Source of the DNA: JBCBJZ01 sp038522635
Lineage (GTDB): Bacteria > Pseudomonadota > Alphaproteobacteria > Rhizobiales > Hyphomicrobiaceae
Length of the DNA stretch: 64,000 nucleotides
Direction: 5' to 3'
NCBI GenBank assembly: GCA_038522635.1
Contig: JBCBJZ010000001.1
Location: forward strand, 1 to 64,000
Position numbers and translations under genes: made by a program. Positions 7,239-17,307 of this stretch are shown one piece after another (positions within the stretch are counted from its first letter, which is position 1; every line of letters begins with the position of its first letter). A model generated the notes under the pieces. That model did no database searches. It was not told the DNA's origin and was given only the letters and a program-made list of their open reading frames with translations.

Positions 7239-10220
7239 GTGGTAACGCGTTTGAGTTGGCCCATGCTCCTGAACGGTGAAACGGGACCGCACGCTGCTGC
7301 GTCGGGACGTGACCGCGCGATCGCGGAAACGCAGCCGACGCAGGCCAGCGCGGCGACCGTGCAATGGCTGCAGCCGAACCGCGGCCTACGTTTCATCGAT
7401 TTCGAGATCCCGCTGACCGGCCTCACCGATGTCGTCTACCGCTTCGTCGAAGAGAGCCACGCGACGGCGCACATCGCGGATGCTGCCGACAGCGCTGCCT
7501 TGGTGCCGCTCCCCGAACGTGGCAGCGATCTGCCCATGCATCCGATCAGCGGGGCGCCGCTGCAAGCAGGTGACGTCATCACCGTGCGTGTCCACGATTG
7601 CCTGACGCGGTTAAGCGGTTGCTGGCTGCCGCTGCCTTTCTTGCGCACTCTGGCCCAACGCGATGCTTCGCGCGCCGATGTGGGACCTGAAAACTGGGCG
7701 CGCCTCTTTATAGCGCCGCCAGACGACAACGACCTTTGGACCGCGCCGTTTGTTCGCGCGACGCTTGTTTTCGATACGGCCATCGATCCCCGCCCGCGTA
7801 ACGAGCAGGTGCCGTATGCGGGGCCCAACCTCGAAGATGTGCGCCGTGGGGCGACCTTCGCGCTGGGGGCAGGGCTCGCTGATGCGGGCGCGTTTCTCTC
7901 GCAGCCCTGGGTCGGTTTTGCGCTTCGTGCAGCACTGCGCGACCCGCGGTCTGATGGTGCATCCCAGAGGCTTGCTTCACGCGATGCGGCCCATTACCTC
8001 GCGCTGTTGTCGTGGCTCGATCGTCAAGCGGCTCTACCGGCGGTGCGCTTTGCGACGCCTGAGCGGGCGCGTCGTCGCGCAAGTGAGGCGATCCAGCTCG
8101 TCATAGACATGGATGATGCCGAGATCGCCGCCATGCTTGTCGATGCGCGAGGGCAGGGGCAGCCGCTGAGCCTGCGGGACCTTTCTGCGCCGCAGCGGCG
8201 GGCGACGGGGCCGTGGCCTGCGCACGTGGAATTTGCGCGCGCGCCTTTCGGCGACCCGGCGAGCGACCGGTTGAGCGGTCGACCTGATGCGTTTGCGTGG
8301 CCGAGCCTTGTGCGCGTTGGCCCGGAGGGTGTGCGGCTCGCCGCCCACGCCAGCGCGGTGGAAGGGGTGACGGGTACCACCCGCTTGCTCAGCGCCTACC
8401 GCGAGCGCGATGCGCGTCACACATCGTGGCGTTACGCCGATCAGGATGCAGCTGCTCTGGCGCCGGGAGGCGGGGTTGCCGGTCCGTTGCTGCGCCATTT
8501 GAGCGAGGATGGGCGACCGCGTGCGAGCGATGGCGCGGATGGCCCGCCTGCACTGCGGGCGCGTTTCGCACGAGCCTCAATCGTGAGTTTTGCGGTGAGC
8601 GAACTGGTGCTGCATGCGCTCGCCCAGCTTGACGGCGAGGGAGGCGGTTTTGCGCGAGGTGAGCATGGGCCTGCCGGGCAGGAACATGCTGCGACGCTGA
8701 CCCAGGTGGTGGTCACCGCGCCGGCAAGTTTCACCGGCGAAGAACGTGCGGCCCTGTTGGCGTGTGTGCAAGCGGGCATCGATCTTGTTTGGCAAGGGTT
8801 TGGCTGGGCGCATGAGGCCGACCAGGGTGGTGGTCGCGTTGAGGCATCAAACGATAGCGCCGCGAACGACGGGGACGAACCCGCTGTACCGGCGCGGCCG
8901 CAAGTGCGGCTCGGCGTTGATCCAGGCCTTGCGGAGCAGTTGGTGTATGTGGCGCGGCAGCCGGCTTTGGCACCGATGCACCGGCCCACAGCTGCGCCAG
9001 CGCAGCACGCCGCGCGGGCGTTCTTCACACGGGGGGCTGAGCATACCCGCGTGATGACGCTGCACGCGGGCTACGCATTCACCAGCATGTCGATCACCGA
9101 TGCGTTGCGCCCGGGCGTGGGTGCCACGGTCCCGGTGCTGTTTGCGGAACGCACCGGCGTGGCGGCGAACGGGCTCATCGACGCGGTCGCACGACGTTTG
9201 ATCGTGCCAGCGGTGGTCAACCATCTGCTGGCGCATAACGGCGATGATTTGAGCGCGTTGCTCGATCGTGATGAGCATGACATTGCGACACTCGATGGAC
9301 GGCTGGCTTCGCAGGTCTGGCACAAGGTTTGTCGGCCTGCGGCGACGGCTTTGGTTGGGCTGTTGCCGCGTTGGCCGGCGGCGCAGGATGGCGTGCAAGC
9401 GCGGCGTGCGAGCGTGGGCCGGCTGATCGCTGGTGCGCCAGCCCCGCTTCAACCGCTGCCTGCGTGCGCGGCACAACTTCAGACGTTAAGCGGCGTCTCT
9501 GGCTTGCCTGCCTCCTGGTTGGCCGACGTTCGCGTGACACTTGATGTGGCGTGGCTGCGGGGGCTCGCACATGCGCACTACGCGCCGGTGTTCGATGCGG
9601 CGGCGGGGCTGATCATCGAACATCGTTGCGGCACTTTGCTGTTGGCGGGTGGCTACGCTGATCTGTTGCTTGAGGATGAAGGGCTGATCGGTCGCCTGCC
9701 TTTGGAGCCGCATCGGATCGTTGGTGTGGGCGAGGGACCGGGCGGCGCCTGGGCTGCGCCGATGCAGGCGCGCGTGCAGCGGGTGACGGCCTTGCACGGT
9801 GCTGCTTTGGCCGCCGCCACGGGGCTCGACCAGCAGTTGCAGCCGCCGGAGGCGGGACCTTTGGCGTTGGGTGCGCCGGGGCGCCGGTTGCCTTTGTGTC
9901 GTAGCGGAGCACGCGGAAATGGGAGCGGCGAAGCGCGCAGGCAAGAGCGTGGCGAAGCACGCCAGCAAGAATGTGGCGCGCGAGCTGGAACAAGCGCGGC
10001 ACTTCACGAACAATCGAATGGCGCCGCTCCGGCCGCGGCCGCGGCCACCGTGGCCGCCGGCGAGAGGCGCGCCCGAAGCGCCGTCGACGCGCCCCCATCG
10101 CGCTTCGACGACGTTCCGCCGTCGCAGCCATCGCAGGCGATCGACGGACCGGCGAAACCGGTGCATGCAGACCAGAGCGCCATCGTCCCGCCGCCTCGGA
10201 TCGCGGGGGTGCCGCGATGA
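7239..10220 (+). CDS. srfB: SrfB-family protein
   Basis: 993 residues, the usual size for SrfB (Pfam Virul_fac_BrkB/SrfB type). Diagnostic blocks are LRFIDFEIPL at about residues 44-53, SGCWLPLPFLR and VGPENWARLFI, VPYAGPNLEDVRRGATFAL, VVVTAPASFTGEERAAL, and near residue 800 LLLAGGYADLL. SrfB is usually read as an actin/Hsp70-like ATPase fold; here the first phosphate motif reads DFE rather than Asp-x-Gly. The last 110 residues are an Arg/Ala/Gln-rich low-complexity tail. Its stop codon overlaps the srfC start as ATGA, so translation is coupled. srfABC was named from Salmonella SsrB-regulated genes; the biochemical role is unsettled. Confidence 0.85.
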   Translation: MVTRLSWPMLLNGETGPHAAASGRDRAIAETQPTQASAATVQWLQPNRGLRFIDFEIPLTGLTDVVYRFVEESHATAHIADAADSAALVPLPERGSDLPMHPISGAPLQAGDVITVRVHDCLTRLSGCWLPLPFLRTLAQRDASRADVGPENWARLFIAPPDDNDLWTAPFVRATLVFDTAIDPRPRNEQVPYAGPNLEDVRRGATFALGAGLADAGAFLSQPWVGFALRAALRDPRSDGASQRLASRDAAHYLALLSWLDRQAALPAVRFATPERARRRASEAIQLVIDMDDAEIAAMLVDARGQGQPLSLRDLSAPQRRATGPWPAHVEFARAPFGDPASDRLSGRPDAFAWPSLVRVGPEGVRLAAHASAVEGVTGTTRLLSAYRERDARHTSWRYADQDAAALAPGGGVAGPLLRHLSEDGRPRASDGADGPPALRARFARASIVSFAVSELVLHALAQLDGEGGGFARGEHGPAGQEHAATLTQVVVTAPASFTGEERAALLACVQAGIDLVWQGFGWAHEADQGGGRVEASNDSAANDGDEPAVPARPQVRLGVDPGLAEQLVYVARQPALAPMHRPTAAPAQHAARAFFTRGAEHTRVMTLHAGYAFTSMSITDALRPGVGATVPVLFAERTGVAANGLIDAVARRLIVPAVVNHLLAHNGDDLSALLDRDEHDIATLDGRLASQVWHKVCRPAATALVGLLPRWPAAQDGVQARRASVGRLIAGAPAPLQPLPACAAQLQTLSGVSGLPASWLADVRVTLDVAWLRGLAHAHYAPVFDAAAGLIIEHRCGTLLLAGGYADLLLEDEGLIGRLPLEPHRIVGVGEGPGGAWAAPMQARVQRVTALHGAALAAATGLDQQLQPPEAGPLALGAPGRRLPLCRSGARGNGSGEARRQERGEARQQECGARAGTSAALHEQSNGAAPAAAAATVAAGERRARSAVDAPPSRFDDVPPSQPSQAIDGPAKPVHADQSAIVPPPRIAGVPR

Positions 10221-12616
10221 TGCCCCAGCAGAAACTCTTGCTCGCCATCAAACGCTCCAGCGAGCGGGTCGCAGCGCTCGACGCCTGGGTGGGCGCGCAG
10301 CCGCAAGACGGCGCGTGGCTGGCGGCGGCCGGCATGCCTGCCCTGTTGGTGCGCGATGCTGAGCGCCTCGACGCCCTGCAGCTCAGCGTTGAACAAGCCC
10401 CGACGTTGGGCTTGCTCGACGGCGTGCCCCTGATCGAGCGGCTGCTCGCGATCAACCCCGAAAGCGATACCCCGCACCATCGCACGGCGCGCGCTTTGCT
10501 GGCGTTCTTGGGTGATGGCGAGCCGGGCATGCCGTCTGATCGGGCGAGCGTGGCCTTGCGGTTTGCCAGCGAGCGACCGTCGGCGGGCCTGCGCCAAGCA
10601 CCGTTTCACGTACGCCTGTTGAGTTTGGCCGATCTCGCGATCGTTTTTGCCGGCGCGCATCTTCTTTCGTCCAACGGCGCGCATCAGGCCGGCCCGCCGC
10701 CGGTGCTCATGCGACGCACCTACGAGGCGCTGCGCCAGCGTCTGGGGCCGAACATGGTGCGCGGGTTTTCGATGCGCGATGCCGTTCGTGTGCGCGACAC
10801 GTTGGAACGCATGCACCCGCAGGCGCGCGCGCTCGAAGCCTTGGAGGCGACGGGCTACTGGGATGATCTGATCGACGCCGCTGACCATTTGCCGGCGGCC
10901 CAACGTGTCGATGCGTTGAGTTTGCTGTGGCACGGGGAGCCGCGGCTGACGGCGCGGTTCAAAGCGTTGGCAGGTGAGCTTGAGCAGATCGCCTATCTGC
11001 CGGAAGTCTATGTGGCGGGCGCCGGGCTTGAAACGATGGCGGCGCCAACGTTGCAGGCCGATGACGGGACCGCTGACGAACCGATGGTGCGGCTGGTGAG
11101 CCGGTTCGGGCCTGCAGTCTCCATGCGTGTCTCGGCGATGAACGAACTCGCAGCCGAGATCACCGTGCCGCTCAGCCTGCTGCCGCCCCCTGCCGGTGGC
11201 GGCGCGATGGCGGCGGGCAACGTCGGCATTGACGTGATGGCGTTGCCTGCGGCGGTGACGCTGGATGAGCCGATCATCCTTGGAGGGCATGGCGACGAGC
11301 AGGTCGAGGACGCCGCGATAAACGGGCGTCTTGCCGCCAGCAAGCGTGCCTGCCTTGCCGATGCGGCGGTGCACGATGCGAAGTTGAGCGCGCTGGCGTT
11401 GGTTGTTGGCGCGCATACCACCGGTTCGCAGGCATGGACGCGGGTGGTGGCCGATTGGGTTGACCAGGCCCAGGGTAGCGAACCCTTCCAGCGCGAGCAA
11501 ATGAGCGATGCGCTGTTCCTGATCTACGATGATCGTCCTGACGAAAGAGCCACGATCGCCGCGGCTGCTGATCCGCTGCGTGCCGCCATGAAAGGAGGCG
11601 TCGGCGCGGGCGAAGTGTGGCCGCACACTTGGACGCCGGGGCTCGCCTTCGACAACCATCACGCGCTTGATTTGTCGGTGGTCGAAGGTGAGCGCGCCGT
11701 ACGGGTGGATGCGGGGCTCGCCTCGCTGCTGGTTGCGCTGACCCAGACCTGCAGCGTGCGCACCAAGCAACGGCAGCTTCGGCGTATGGTGCAGGATACC
11801 GATGAGGTCGTTGAGAGCCGCCTGTTGCGGTTCCAGGCTGTGCAGGATGGGCAAGAGAGCGCCGAGTGGCGGCGGCGTGCGGTGACGCAAACGACGCGGC
11901 GGCTGGACGTTACCCAGCAGGGCGGCCGGTTAAACACGCTGCTGAAAGCGCTAAGCGTCACGCCTGCGGTGTGGCAGGCGCTGCACTGGCGGATGGTCGA
12001 ACGTGATGGCGAAGGCGCGATGGTCATGGCGCCGCAGGGCGCGATCGCCGACTTCGATGACGAGAACGCGGGGCCGACACTCGAACAACGGCACGCGGAA
12101 GCTTTGGCGCAGGCCGCGCTGCGCCACTGGATGACGACGATGCGCCGGCGTGCAGCGGTCCCCGGCATCGCCCGCAAGGTCCACCTCACGCCCGCGATGA
12201 TGCGTTGCCTGGGTGATGAAATCGCCATCGGCGCCATGCGGACGGACGTCATCACGCGCATGGCGCGTGCGCTTACCGCTCTGCCCAACGCGCTTAAGCC
12301 CGGGGGAGCGCTCGCGTTCGCCGAAATCGCTAACGCCCACATCAACGGGTTCGTCAGCGCGTTGACGACGGGCGAGGAGGACGATGCGGCAGTGCTTGAG
12401 ATGCTGGGCGTCACGCGCGCCCCGCTCGAGACGGGCAGCGCGATCCGCGATGGTGGGGCCGCGGCGATCGCGCGGCACTGGCGTCACGCGTTTTATCTGC
12501 TGAGCGAAAAAAACATCGCGGCTGCACGGTTTTTACAGCGGCAGGCGGTTGACCCTGCGCTCGCGCCGTTGGCGCAGGCCTATCCAGCCTTCGACGCGGG
12601 GGGCGCATCAGCATGA
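10217..12616 (+). CDS. srfC: SrfC-family protein lacking the usual P-loop
   Basis: 799 residues from the ATG that overlaps the srfB stop codon. The family is recognised mainly from the middle: YWDDLIDAADHLPAAQRVD followed by LSLLWHGEPRLTARF and IAYLPEVYV, then ALALVVGAHTT and FLIYDDRPDE. The Ser/Arg-rich region SVALRFASERPS corresponds to where relatives have the switch-like segment after their nucleotide-binding site. Typical SrfC proteins carry a GxxxxGK(S/T) Walker A motif in the first 100 residues; none is present here, and the equivalent segment reads GMPALLVRDAERLD. It is probably cytosolic and partners SrfB. The family assignment is good; loss of nucleotide binding is an inference from the missing motif. 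Confidence 0.8.
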   Translation: MMPQQKLLLAIKRSSERVAALDAWVGAQPQDGAWLAAAGMPALLVRDAERLDALQLSVEQAPTLGLLDGVPLIERLLAINPESDTPHHRTARALLAFLGDGEPGMPSDRASVALRFASERPSAGLRQAPFHVRLLSLADLAIVFAGAHLLSSNGAHQAGPPPVLMRRTYEALRQRLGPNMVRGFSMRDAVRVRDTLERMHPQARALEALEATGYWDDLIDAADHLPAAQRVDALSLLWHGEPRLTARFKALAGELEQIAYLPEVYVAGAGLETMAAPTLQADDGTADEPMVRLVSRFGPAVSMRVSAMNELAAEITVPLSLLPPPAGGGAMAAGNVGIDVMALPAAVTLDEPIILGGHGDEQVEDAAINGRLAASKRACLADAAVHDAKLSALALVVGAHTTGSQAWTRVVADWVDQAQGSEPFQREQMSDALFLIYDDRPDERATIAAAADPLRAAMKGGVGAGEVWPHTWTPGLAFDNHHALDLSVVEGERAVRVDAGLASLLVALTQTCSVRTKQRQLRRMVQDTDEVVESRLLRFQAVQDGQESAEWRRRAVTQTTRRLDVTQQGGRLNTLLKALSVTPAVWQALHWRMVERDGEGAMVMAPQGAIADFDDENAGPTLEQRHAEALAQAALRHWMTTMRRRAAVPGIARKVHLTPAMMRCLGDEIAIGAMRTDVITRMARALTALPNALKPGGALAFAEIANAHINGFVSALTTGEEDDAAVLEMLGVTRAPLETGSAIRDGGAAAIARHWRHAFYLLSEKNIAAARFLQRQAVDPALAPLAQAYPAFDAGGASA

Positions 12617-12635
12617 GCACCGGGGGGATGCGAGC

Positions 12636-14714
12636 ATGAAGACGGGACCGATCGAGATTGTACGCCATCCCGATGAGACGCGGCTCGGCGAAGCGTTGGT
12701 GCGGCTTGACGGGGTGCGGGCGTTGCCGACCGGGGCGACGTTTCGGGTCGGTCCGCTTGACGATGATGAACTTTCGAGCACGTTGCAGTTCGGCTGGCCG
12801 CAGGGCGATCTTGCGCCGCGTGATGTGAGCGTTGATGAGCGCGGGCTGACGTTCGTAATCGGGCCTGAGGTGGTGGACGCACCAGCGTTGCAGCCGGGCG
12901 TGCCGGTGCGGTTGGTGATCGCGTCGGCGGGTCTGATGCGGGAGCTGTTGTGGCCGTATTTGCCGACCGCGCGAACGGCGCCGCGCCAGGCTGTGATTGT
13001 GGACCCGCAGGCGGCCGTCAAGGCGCATGCCGCGTCTGTTTCGGCCGGTGAGGTGGCTTCGCCAGCGGGGGGTGCCGATGCTGAGCCAGGCGTTATGCCG
13101 GAGCTGGCGGCTGCGGAGCAGGAGGATCAGGCGGCGGACCTTGCGGTCTCAGCTGGCGGTCAGACGGCTGGGGCGCGGGAGGTGGCGGCGGCCACTTCGG
13201 CGCCTTCGTTGTCGCCCCCATCAACATCATCGACCGCGCGCGGGGCGGCGCTGACGGGCTCATCGGGCAAAGGCAAACCTGTCGGATCATCGTCGAACGT
13301 ATTGCCGTTGTCGGGGCGTGCGCGTTTGCCGAAAGCTGAGCAGGCGCGCGTCGTTGTGGGCGCCAAGCCGGGCGTTGCACCGCGCGGAGATCAGGCACCT
13401 CGACCGGAGGGGCTTGCAAGTTTGCCCAAGGCGAACGGCCGGGTTGTGGGGCGCCGCGTTGCCCCACCGTCGCGAGCACTCAATGGCGCGGCTCGTGGCG
13501 AGGAGGCGCCCGTTGTCGACAAGGCCGCGTCAGCGCCGCCGGTGGTGCCGACCGTCGATGATCTCAAAACAGCGCACGAAGCGGGTGATGAAACACCGTC
13601 GCAGCCGATGGATGTCACAACCGCGTTCGAAGCACCGCAAGGTGGCACGCCGCAACAGCCGGCTTCGGCAGGCGCTGTTGGTGAAGGGACCGCTGGCGAG
13701 ACGACGCTTGATGCTGCGGCCACCGCACGGCTTGACGCGTTGCTGTCGCTGCAACCTTTGAACAATCGCTCCGGATCACCTGATGGCGCTGGCGTTGGAG
13801 CGTCAACGGACGCCGGTGCGCCACGTGCTGGCGAGGGGAAGGTCGCGGTGGCGACGCCCGCAGCCCCGCTTGGCGAAGCGGGTGCTCCCGGGATGATCCC
13901 GCCGCTGCCGCCCGCCGCAGCAGCGCTGATCCCGCCGCCCGCGACAACTTCGCCAGCGTCTGCGCCGGTCGTTGGCGCGCAAGCAAGCGCGCCATCCGCG
14001 GCTGAGCAGACCTACTACGTGCGCCAGGACATGCTTGAAAGCGCCCCCCTGCCGCGCATCGCACAGCCTGAAGCGATCGCGCAGGAAGCGGCGCGGCAAC
14101 GCGCACGCGGACGCTACCGGGCGCGGGTGGGCTTCGCTATCGGCGTTGCGGCAGCGCTTGTCGCGGCCGTCGGCATCGGTTGGTTTTCGCTGAACCGTCC
14201 CGATCTTATGCAGCGATTCACGAAGGCTGCGGGCTTTGAACCGACGGTGGCAAAAATCGAACCGCCGCGCCTGCTTGATCTCCTCGATATCCCCTCGCGC
14301 TCGCCGTTGGGGCTCATCTCGACGGGGACGCCGCTCGATGACGCGCTGTTGAAGGCGGACAATCAACTGACCCAGACGGGCGCGCGCGCGAAGGCGGAGG
14401 CCAAGTACTGGCTCCGTTATGCGCTGGCGAAGGGGTTGTCGGATCGGCGCATGCCATGGGCGCTGACGCAGTTGGGCACGCTTTACGCGCAGCCGGTGGA
14501 TGGCGAGCACGATTATGCGACCGCGCGGCTGCTTTGGGAGTTGGCGGGAAGCCGGGGCGACCCGGTGGCGCTTTGTTTTTTGGCGCGATTGCACGAGCAC
14601 GGACTGGGGACGCGTCAGGATCGGGGGCGGGCGCTCTCGTTGCTGGAACGCGCGAAGGCGCAAGGCGGGTGTCAGGGGATCGACAGGTCCATCGCTCGAT
14701 TGAAGGGGTTGTGA
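12636..14714 (+). CDS. Membrane-anchored protein with C-terminal Sel1-like repeats
   Basis: 692 residues. The ATG at 12636 has a GGGGGG ribosome site and lies 19 bases after srfC. Parts in order: a conserved-looking globular N-terminus (1-125); a long Ala/Pro/Gly/Ser-rich disordered linker (about 130-490); one transmembrane helix near 495-515 (FAIGVAAALVAAVGIGWF); then Sel1-like alpha-alpha repeats from about 580 (AEAKYWLRYALAKG, WALTQLGTLYAQ, ARLLWELAGSRGDPVALCFL, LARLHEHGLG). Sel1 repeats mediate protein contacts and here would be on the opposite side of the inner membrane from the N-terminal domain. Position suggests it connects the cytosolic SrfB/SrfC pair to the exported products of the next genes. 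Confidence 0.75.
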   Translation: MKTGPIEIVRHPDETRLGEALVRLDGVRALPTGATFRVGPLDDDELSSTLQFGWPQGDLAPRDVSVDERGLTFVIGPEVVDAPALQPGVPVRLVIASAGLMRELLWPYLPTARTAPRQAVIVDPQAAVKAHAASVSAGEVASPAGGADAEPGVMPELAAAEQEDQAADLAVSAGGQTAGAREVAAATSAPSLSPPSTSSTARGAALTGSSGKGKPVGSSSNVLPLSGRARLPKAEQARVVVGAKPGVAPRGDQAPRPEGLASLPKANGRVVGRRVAPPSRALNGAARGEEAPVVDKAASAPPVVPTVDDLKTAHEAGDETPSQPMDVTTAFEAPQGGTPQQPASAGAVGEGTAGETTLDAAATARLDALLSLQPLNNRSGSPDGAGVGASTDAGAPRAGEGKVAVATPAAPLGEAGAPGMIPPLPPAAAALIPPPATTSPASAPVVGAQASAPSAAEQTYYVRQDMLESAPLPRIAQPEAIAQEAARQRARGRYRARVGFAIGVAAALVAAVGIGWFSLNRPDLMQRFTKAAGFEPTVAKIEPPRLLDLLDIPSRSPLGLISTGTPLDDALLKADNQLTQTGARAKAEAKYWLRYALAKGLSDRRMPWALTQLGTLYAQPVDGEHDYATARLLWELAGSRGDPVALCFLARLHEHGLGTRQDRGRALSLLERAKAQGGCQGIDRSIARLKGL

Positions 14715-14715
14715 G

Positions 14716-17253
14716 ATGCGGGATCGGTTGCAGCGTATGACGTGCAGGGTTTCGACGAAAGCCAGGGCGCAGGCGACGGCTTACGGGCTCGGCGTGGCGG
14801 CGCTAGCGGCCTTGCCGTTGTTGGCGGTGGTGGGTTCATCAGAGGCCCGCGCGCAAGGGATCAACGAGGCCGAAGGGCAGATCGAGTTTCGCGATGATCG
14901 GCGATTGCCGCAGGCCGTCGCGTCCCCCGAGCTTGCCAAGCAACGTGCGGCGCGACGCAAGCTGGAACGCGAGATCGAAGCGCTGCGTGAGCGGTTGGCG
15001 GCGGAAGCGGAAGCGCGTCGCCTGGCCGACCAGAACCGTGCGAAAGCGGAAGCCGCGTTACAACAACGCGCGCGACAATCGGAAGAGGCGCTGAAGCGGG
15101 CGGAAGCGGCGCGCGCGAAGCTGGCCGCGGAAGTGGCCGCGCGGCGTAAGGCGATCGCGAAACAGCGTGAGATCGCAGCGCAAGCGAAGCGCGATGCCCA
15201 AGCCGCAGAGCAGGCGCGGGTGGCAGCGTTAGCGCGGGCGCAGGCATTGGCCCAAGCGGCGCAAAAGCAAAGTGAGGCGGCGCAGGCACGTCAACGGGCG
15301 ATCGCTGATGCTGCGCGTGCGGCGCGTGAAGCGCAGGCGGCACGGCAGAATGCGGAAGCCGAGCGCGATCGGCTGGCGGCCGCGTTTGAGCGTTCTCGGG
15401 CCGCGTTGGCAGAAAAAGAGCGCGTGGCAGCTGAGGCGCGGCGTAAGGCGCAAGCGGCTGAAGTGTTGCGTGCCAAGGTCGAAGAAGAGCGCGTGCGGTT
15501 GGCACGTGAAGTGGCGCAACGCCGCGAGACTGATCGTGCACGCGCGGCCCTGATCGCGCGCGCGCAGAAGCAGGCGGCGCAGGCGGAAGCGGCCCGTCGC
15601 AAGGCGGAAGCGCAAGCGAAGGCGTTGGCCGCGCAGGCGCAAGCGCGACGTCAGGCGCTTGAACAGGAGCGTCAGTTGGCGCGCGAACTGCGCCAGCGGG
15701 CGCAAGCGGCGCAGAAAGCACGTGCGCAGGCCCGTGCGGCTCTGCAGGCGGCGCGGGCGGAACGCGATGCGCAAGCGGCTGAACTGAATAAGCGGGCCGC
15801 GCAGGCGCAGCGTCGGGCGCAGGAAGCGCAAAAGGCGCAGGCCGCGGCGCGTGCAGCCTTAGCGGCTGCGAAGGCACAACGCGAGGCGGAAGCGGCCGCG
15901 CTCAACAAGCGTGCGGAAGAAGCGCGGGTGAAGGCTGAGAAGGCCGCGCAGGAACGCGAGCGGCTGGCAGCTTTGGCGGCGCGCGAGCGGGCTGAACGGC
16001 AGCGCTTGGCAAAGTTGATCGCGGCGCGCCAACAGGCCGAGGCTGAGGCGGCCAAGCGGGCCAAGGTTGCGCAGCAGGAAGCGCAACGTCAGGCGCGCGA
16101 ACGCCAGGCGCGTTTACAAGCTGAAGAGCAAGCGCGCTTGCGGGCCGAGCGACAATCCCGGCAACGCGCGCAACAGGAAGCGGCGCGGCAACGGGCAGCC
16201 CAACAGGCGCGGCGCGACGCTGAGCGGGCTCAGCGCGCGCGTGCCGAACAGGCCCGCCAAGCGCTGGAACGTGCCGCGCGGGCACGGGCCGAGCGCGAAC
16301 GTGCAGCGCGCGAACAGGCCGCGCGTGAACGCGAAGCAGCGCAACGGCGGGCACAAGCAGAGGCGCGGGCGCAGGCAGAGGCGCGGGCGCAGCAGGCCGC
16401 CCGTTTGGCCCGTGAGCGGCAGGCCGCCGAACGCACGCGCGAGCGCGAGGCCGCGCAACGCGCAGCGCTGCAACGTCGAGCCGCGCTGCAGCGCCAGGCA
16501 GCACTCGTTCGACGTAGCCGCGAGTGCACCACACCGGTCGTTGAAACCGCATCGCGTCCGGGCGGACGCATGGCGCTTGAAGTTCGTGCACCGTGCCTCG
16601 CCGGTAAAGTCGTGCAGGTCGCTTACGATGTCGTCACCTTGAGCGCGCGCTTCAACGATGCAGGACGCGCACGCGTCGTGATCGACCTGTTCGCCGGCAT
16701 TGATGCGCCCGCCCGCCTGACGCTGCCGAACGGTCAGACCCGTGATGTTGCGCTCATCAGCGATGACCTTGACCAGACGATCAAGGTGGCGCTGATCTGG
16801 AAAGACAACGTCGACCTCGATCTGCACGCGCTGGAATACGCGGCGCGCCGCGGCGAAGCAGGCCACGTTTGGCATGGTGCAGCCCGCACGCAGCAGCGCG
16901 CGGCGGCGCAAGCGCGGCGGACCCGTCGCGGCCGCGGTTTCATCTCGACCAAGGATGATGGTCAAGGGGCTGGCGATCACGTGGAAGTCTACACGTTCTG
17001 GCGTCACCCCAGCCAACGCCGTGCGCTGGTGGTGATGGGGCTCGATTACGCGACGCGCGGGGATCGCCCTGCCGGACCGTTTTGTGGCGATGGGCCGTTG
17101 GCGCGGATCAACTACACGATCGTGCGCCGGCAGCCCGGCCGCCCGCTGGAACGGGAAGCCTCACAGCTTAATGCCATGCCGTGCGGTGAAGCACTGCCAC
17201 CGCGCGCACGTTACAACCGCGCTGCCATCCGCCACCTGAAGATCAGGCGGTAG
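14716..17253 (+). CDS. Exported giant coiled-coil protein with C-terminal beta domain
   Basis: 845 residues, starting 1 base after the previous stop. A basic N-terminus and hydrophobic stretch (about residues 22-47, ending SSEARAQ) look like a signal peptide. Residues about 70-615 are an almost uninterrupted Ala/Arg/Glu/Gln/Lys coiled coil, some 80 nm if fully helical. The last 225 residues form a separate domain with two early cysteines, then LIWKDNVDLDLHALEY, GHVWHG, HVEVYTFWRH and LARINYTIVRR. The Trp-x-x-x-Val-Asp-Leu-Asp-Leu-His text resembles DUF2135-type beta domains, which I note as a resemblance only. A long open frame on the opposite strand is a by-product of the repetitive codons. 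Function unknown; possibly a periplasmic tether. Confidence 0.8.
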   Translation: MRDRLQRMTCRVSTKARAQATAYGLGVAALAALPLLAVVGSSEARAQGINEAEGQIEFRDDRRLPQAVASPELAKQRAARRKLEREIEALRERLAAEAEARRLADQNRAKAEAALQQRARQSEEALKRAEAARAKLAAEVAARRKAIAKQREIAAQAKRDAQAAEQARVAALARAQALAQAAQKQSEAAQARQRAIADAARAAREAQAARQNAEAERDRLAAAFERSRAALAEKERVAAEARRKAQAAEVLRAKVEEERVRLAREVAQRRETDRARAALIARAQKQAAQAEAARRKAEAQAKALAAQAQARRQALEQERQLARELRQRAQAAQKARAQARAALQAARAERDAQAAELNKRAAQAQRRAQEAQKAQAAARAALAAAKAQREAEAAALNKRAEEARVKAEKAAQERERLAALAARERAERQRLAKLIAARQQAEAEAAKRAKVAQQEAQRQARERQARLQAEEQARLRAERQSRQRAQQEAARQRAAQQARRDAERAQRARAEQARQALERAARARAERERAAREQAAREREAAQRRAQAEARAQAEARAQQAARLARERQAAERTREREAAQRAALQRRAALQRQAALVRRSRECTTPVVETASRPGGRMALEVRAPCLAGKVVQVAYDVVTLSARFNDAGRARVVIDLFAGIDAPARLTLPNGQTRDVALISDDLDQTIKVALIWKDNVDLDLHALEYAARRGEAGHVWHGAARTQQRAAAQARRTRRGRGFISTKDDGQGAGDHVEVYTFWRHPSQRRALVVMGLDYATRGDRPAGPFCGDGPLARINYTIVRRQPGRPLEREASQLNAMPCGEALPPRARYNRAAIRHLKIRR

Positions 17254-17307
17254 GCACGCGCAACCTCATCAGTCGGACCACGCGTTATTAGTACGGGAGT
17301 AAAAGGG

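Noticed and set aside
9890..10220. Possible frameshift near the end of srfB
   Set aside because: Another frame also gives plausible helical sequence here, but the annotated frame ends exactly on the srfC start (ATGA), so the low-complexity tail is more likely real.
10004..11890. Long minus-strand frame opposite srfC
   Set aside because: Its product is Arg/His/Gln-rich without motifs; srfC on the plus strand is supported by family similarity and by overlap with the srfB stop.
14861..15877. Minus-strand Pro/Ala-rich frame opposite the coiled-coil gene
   Set aside because: It is a by-product of the repetitive Ala/Arg/Glu codons of the plus-strand rod.
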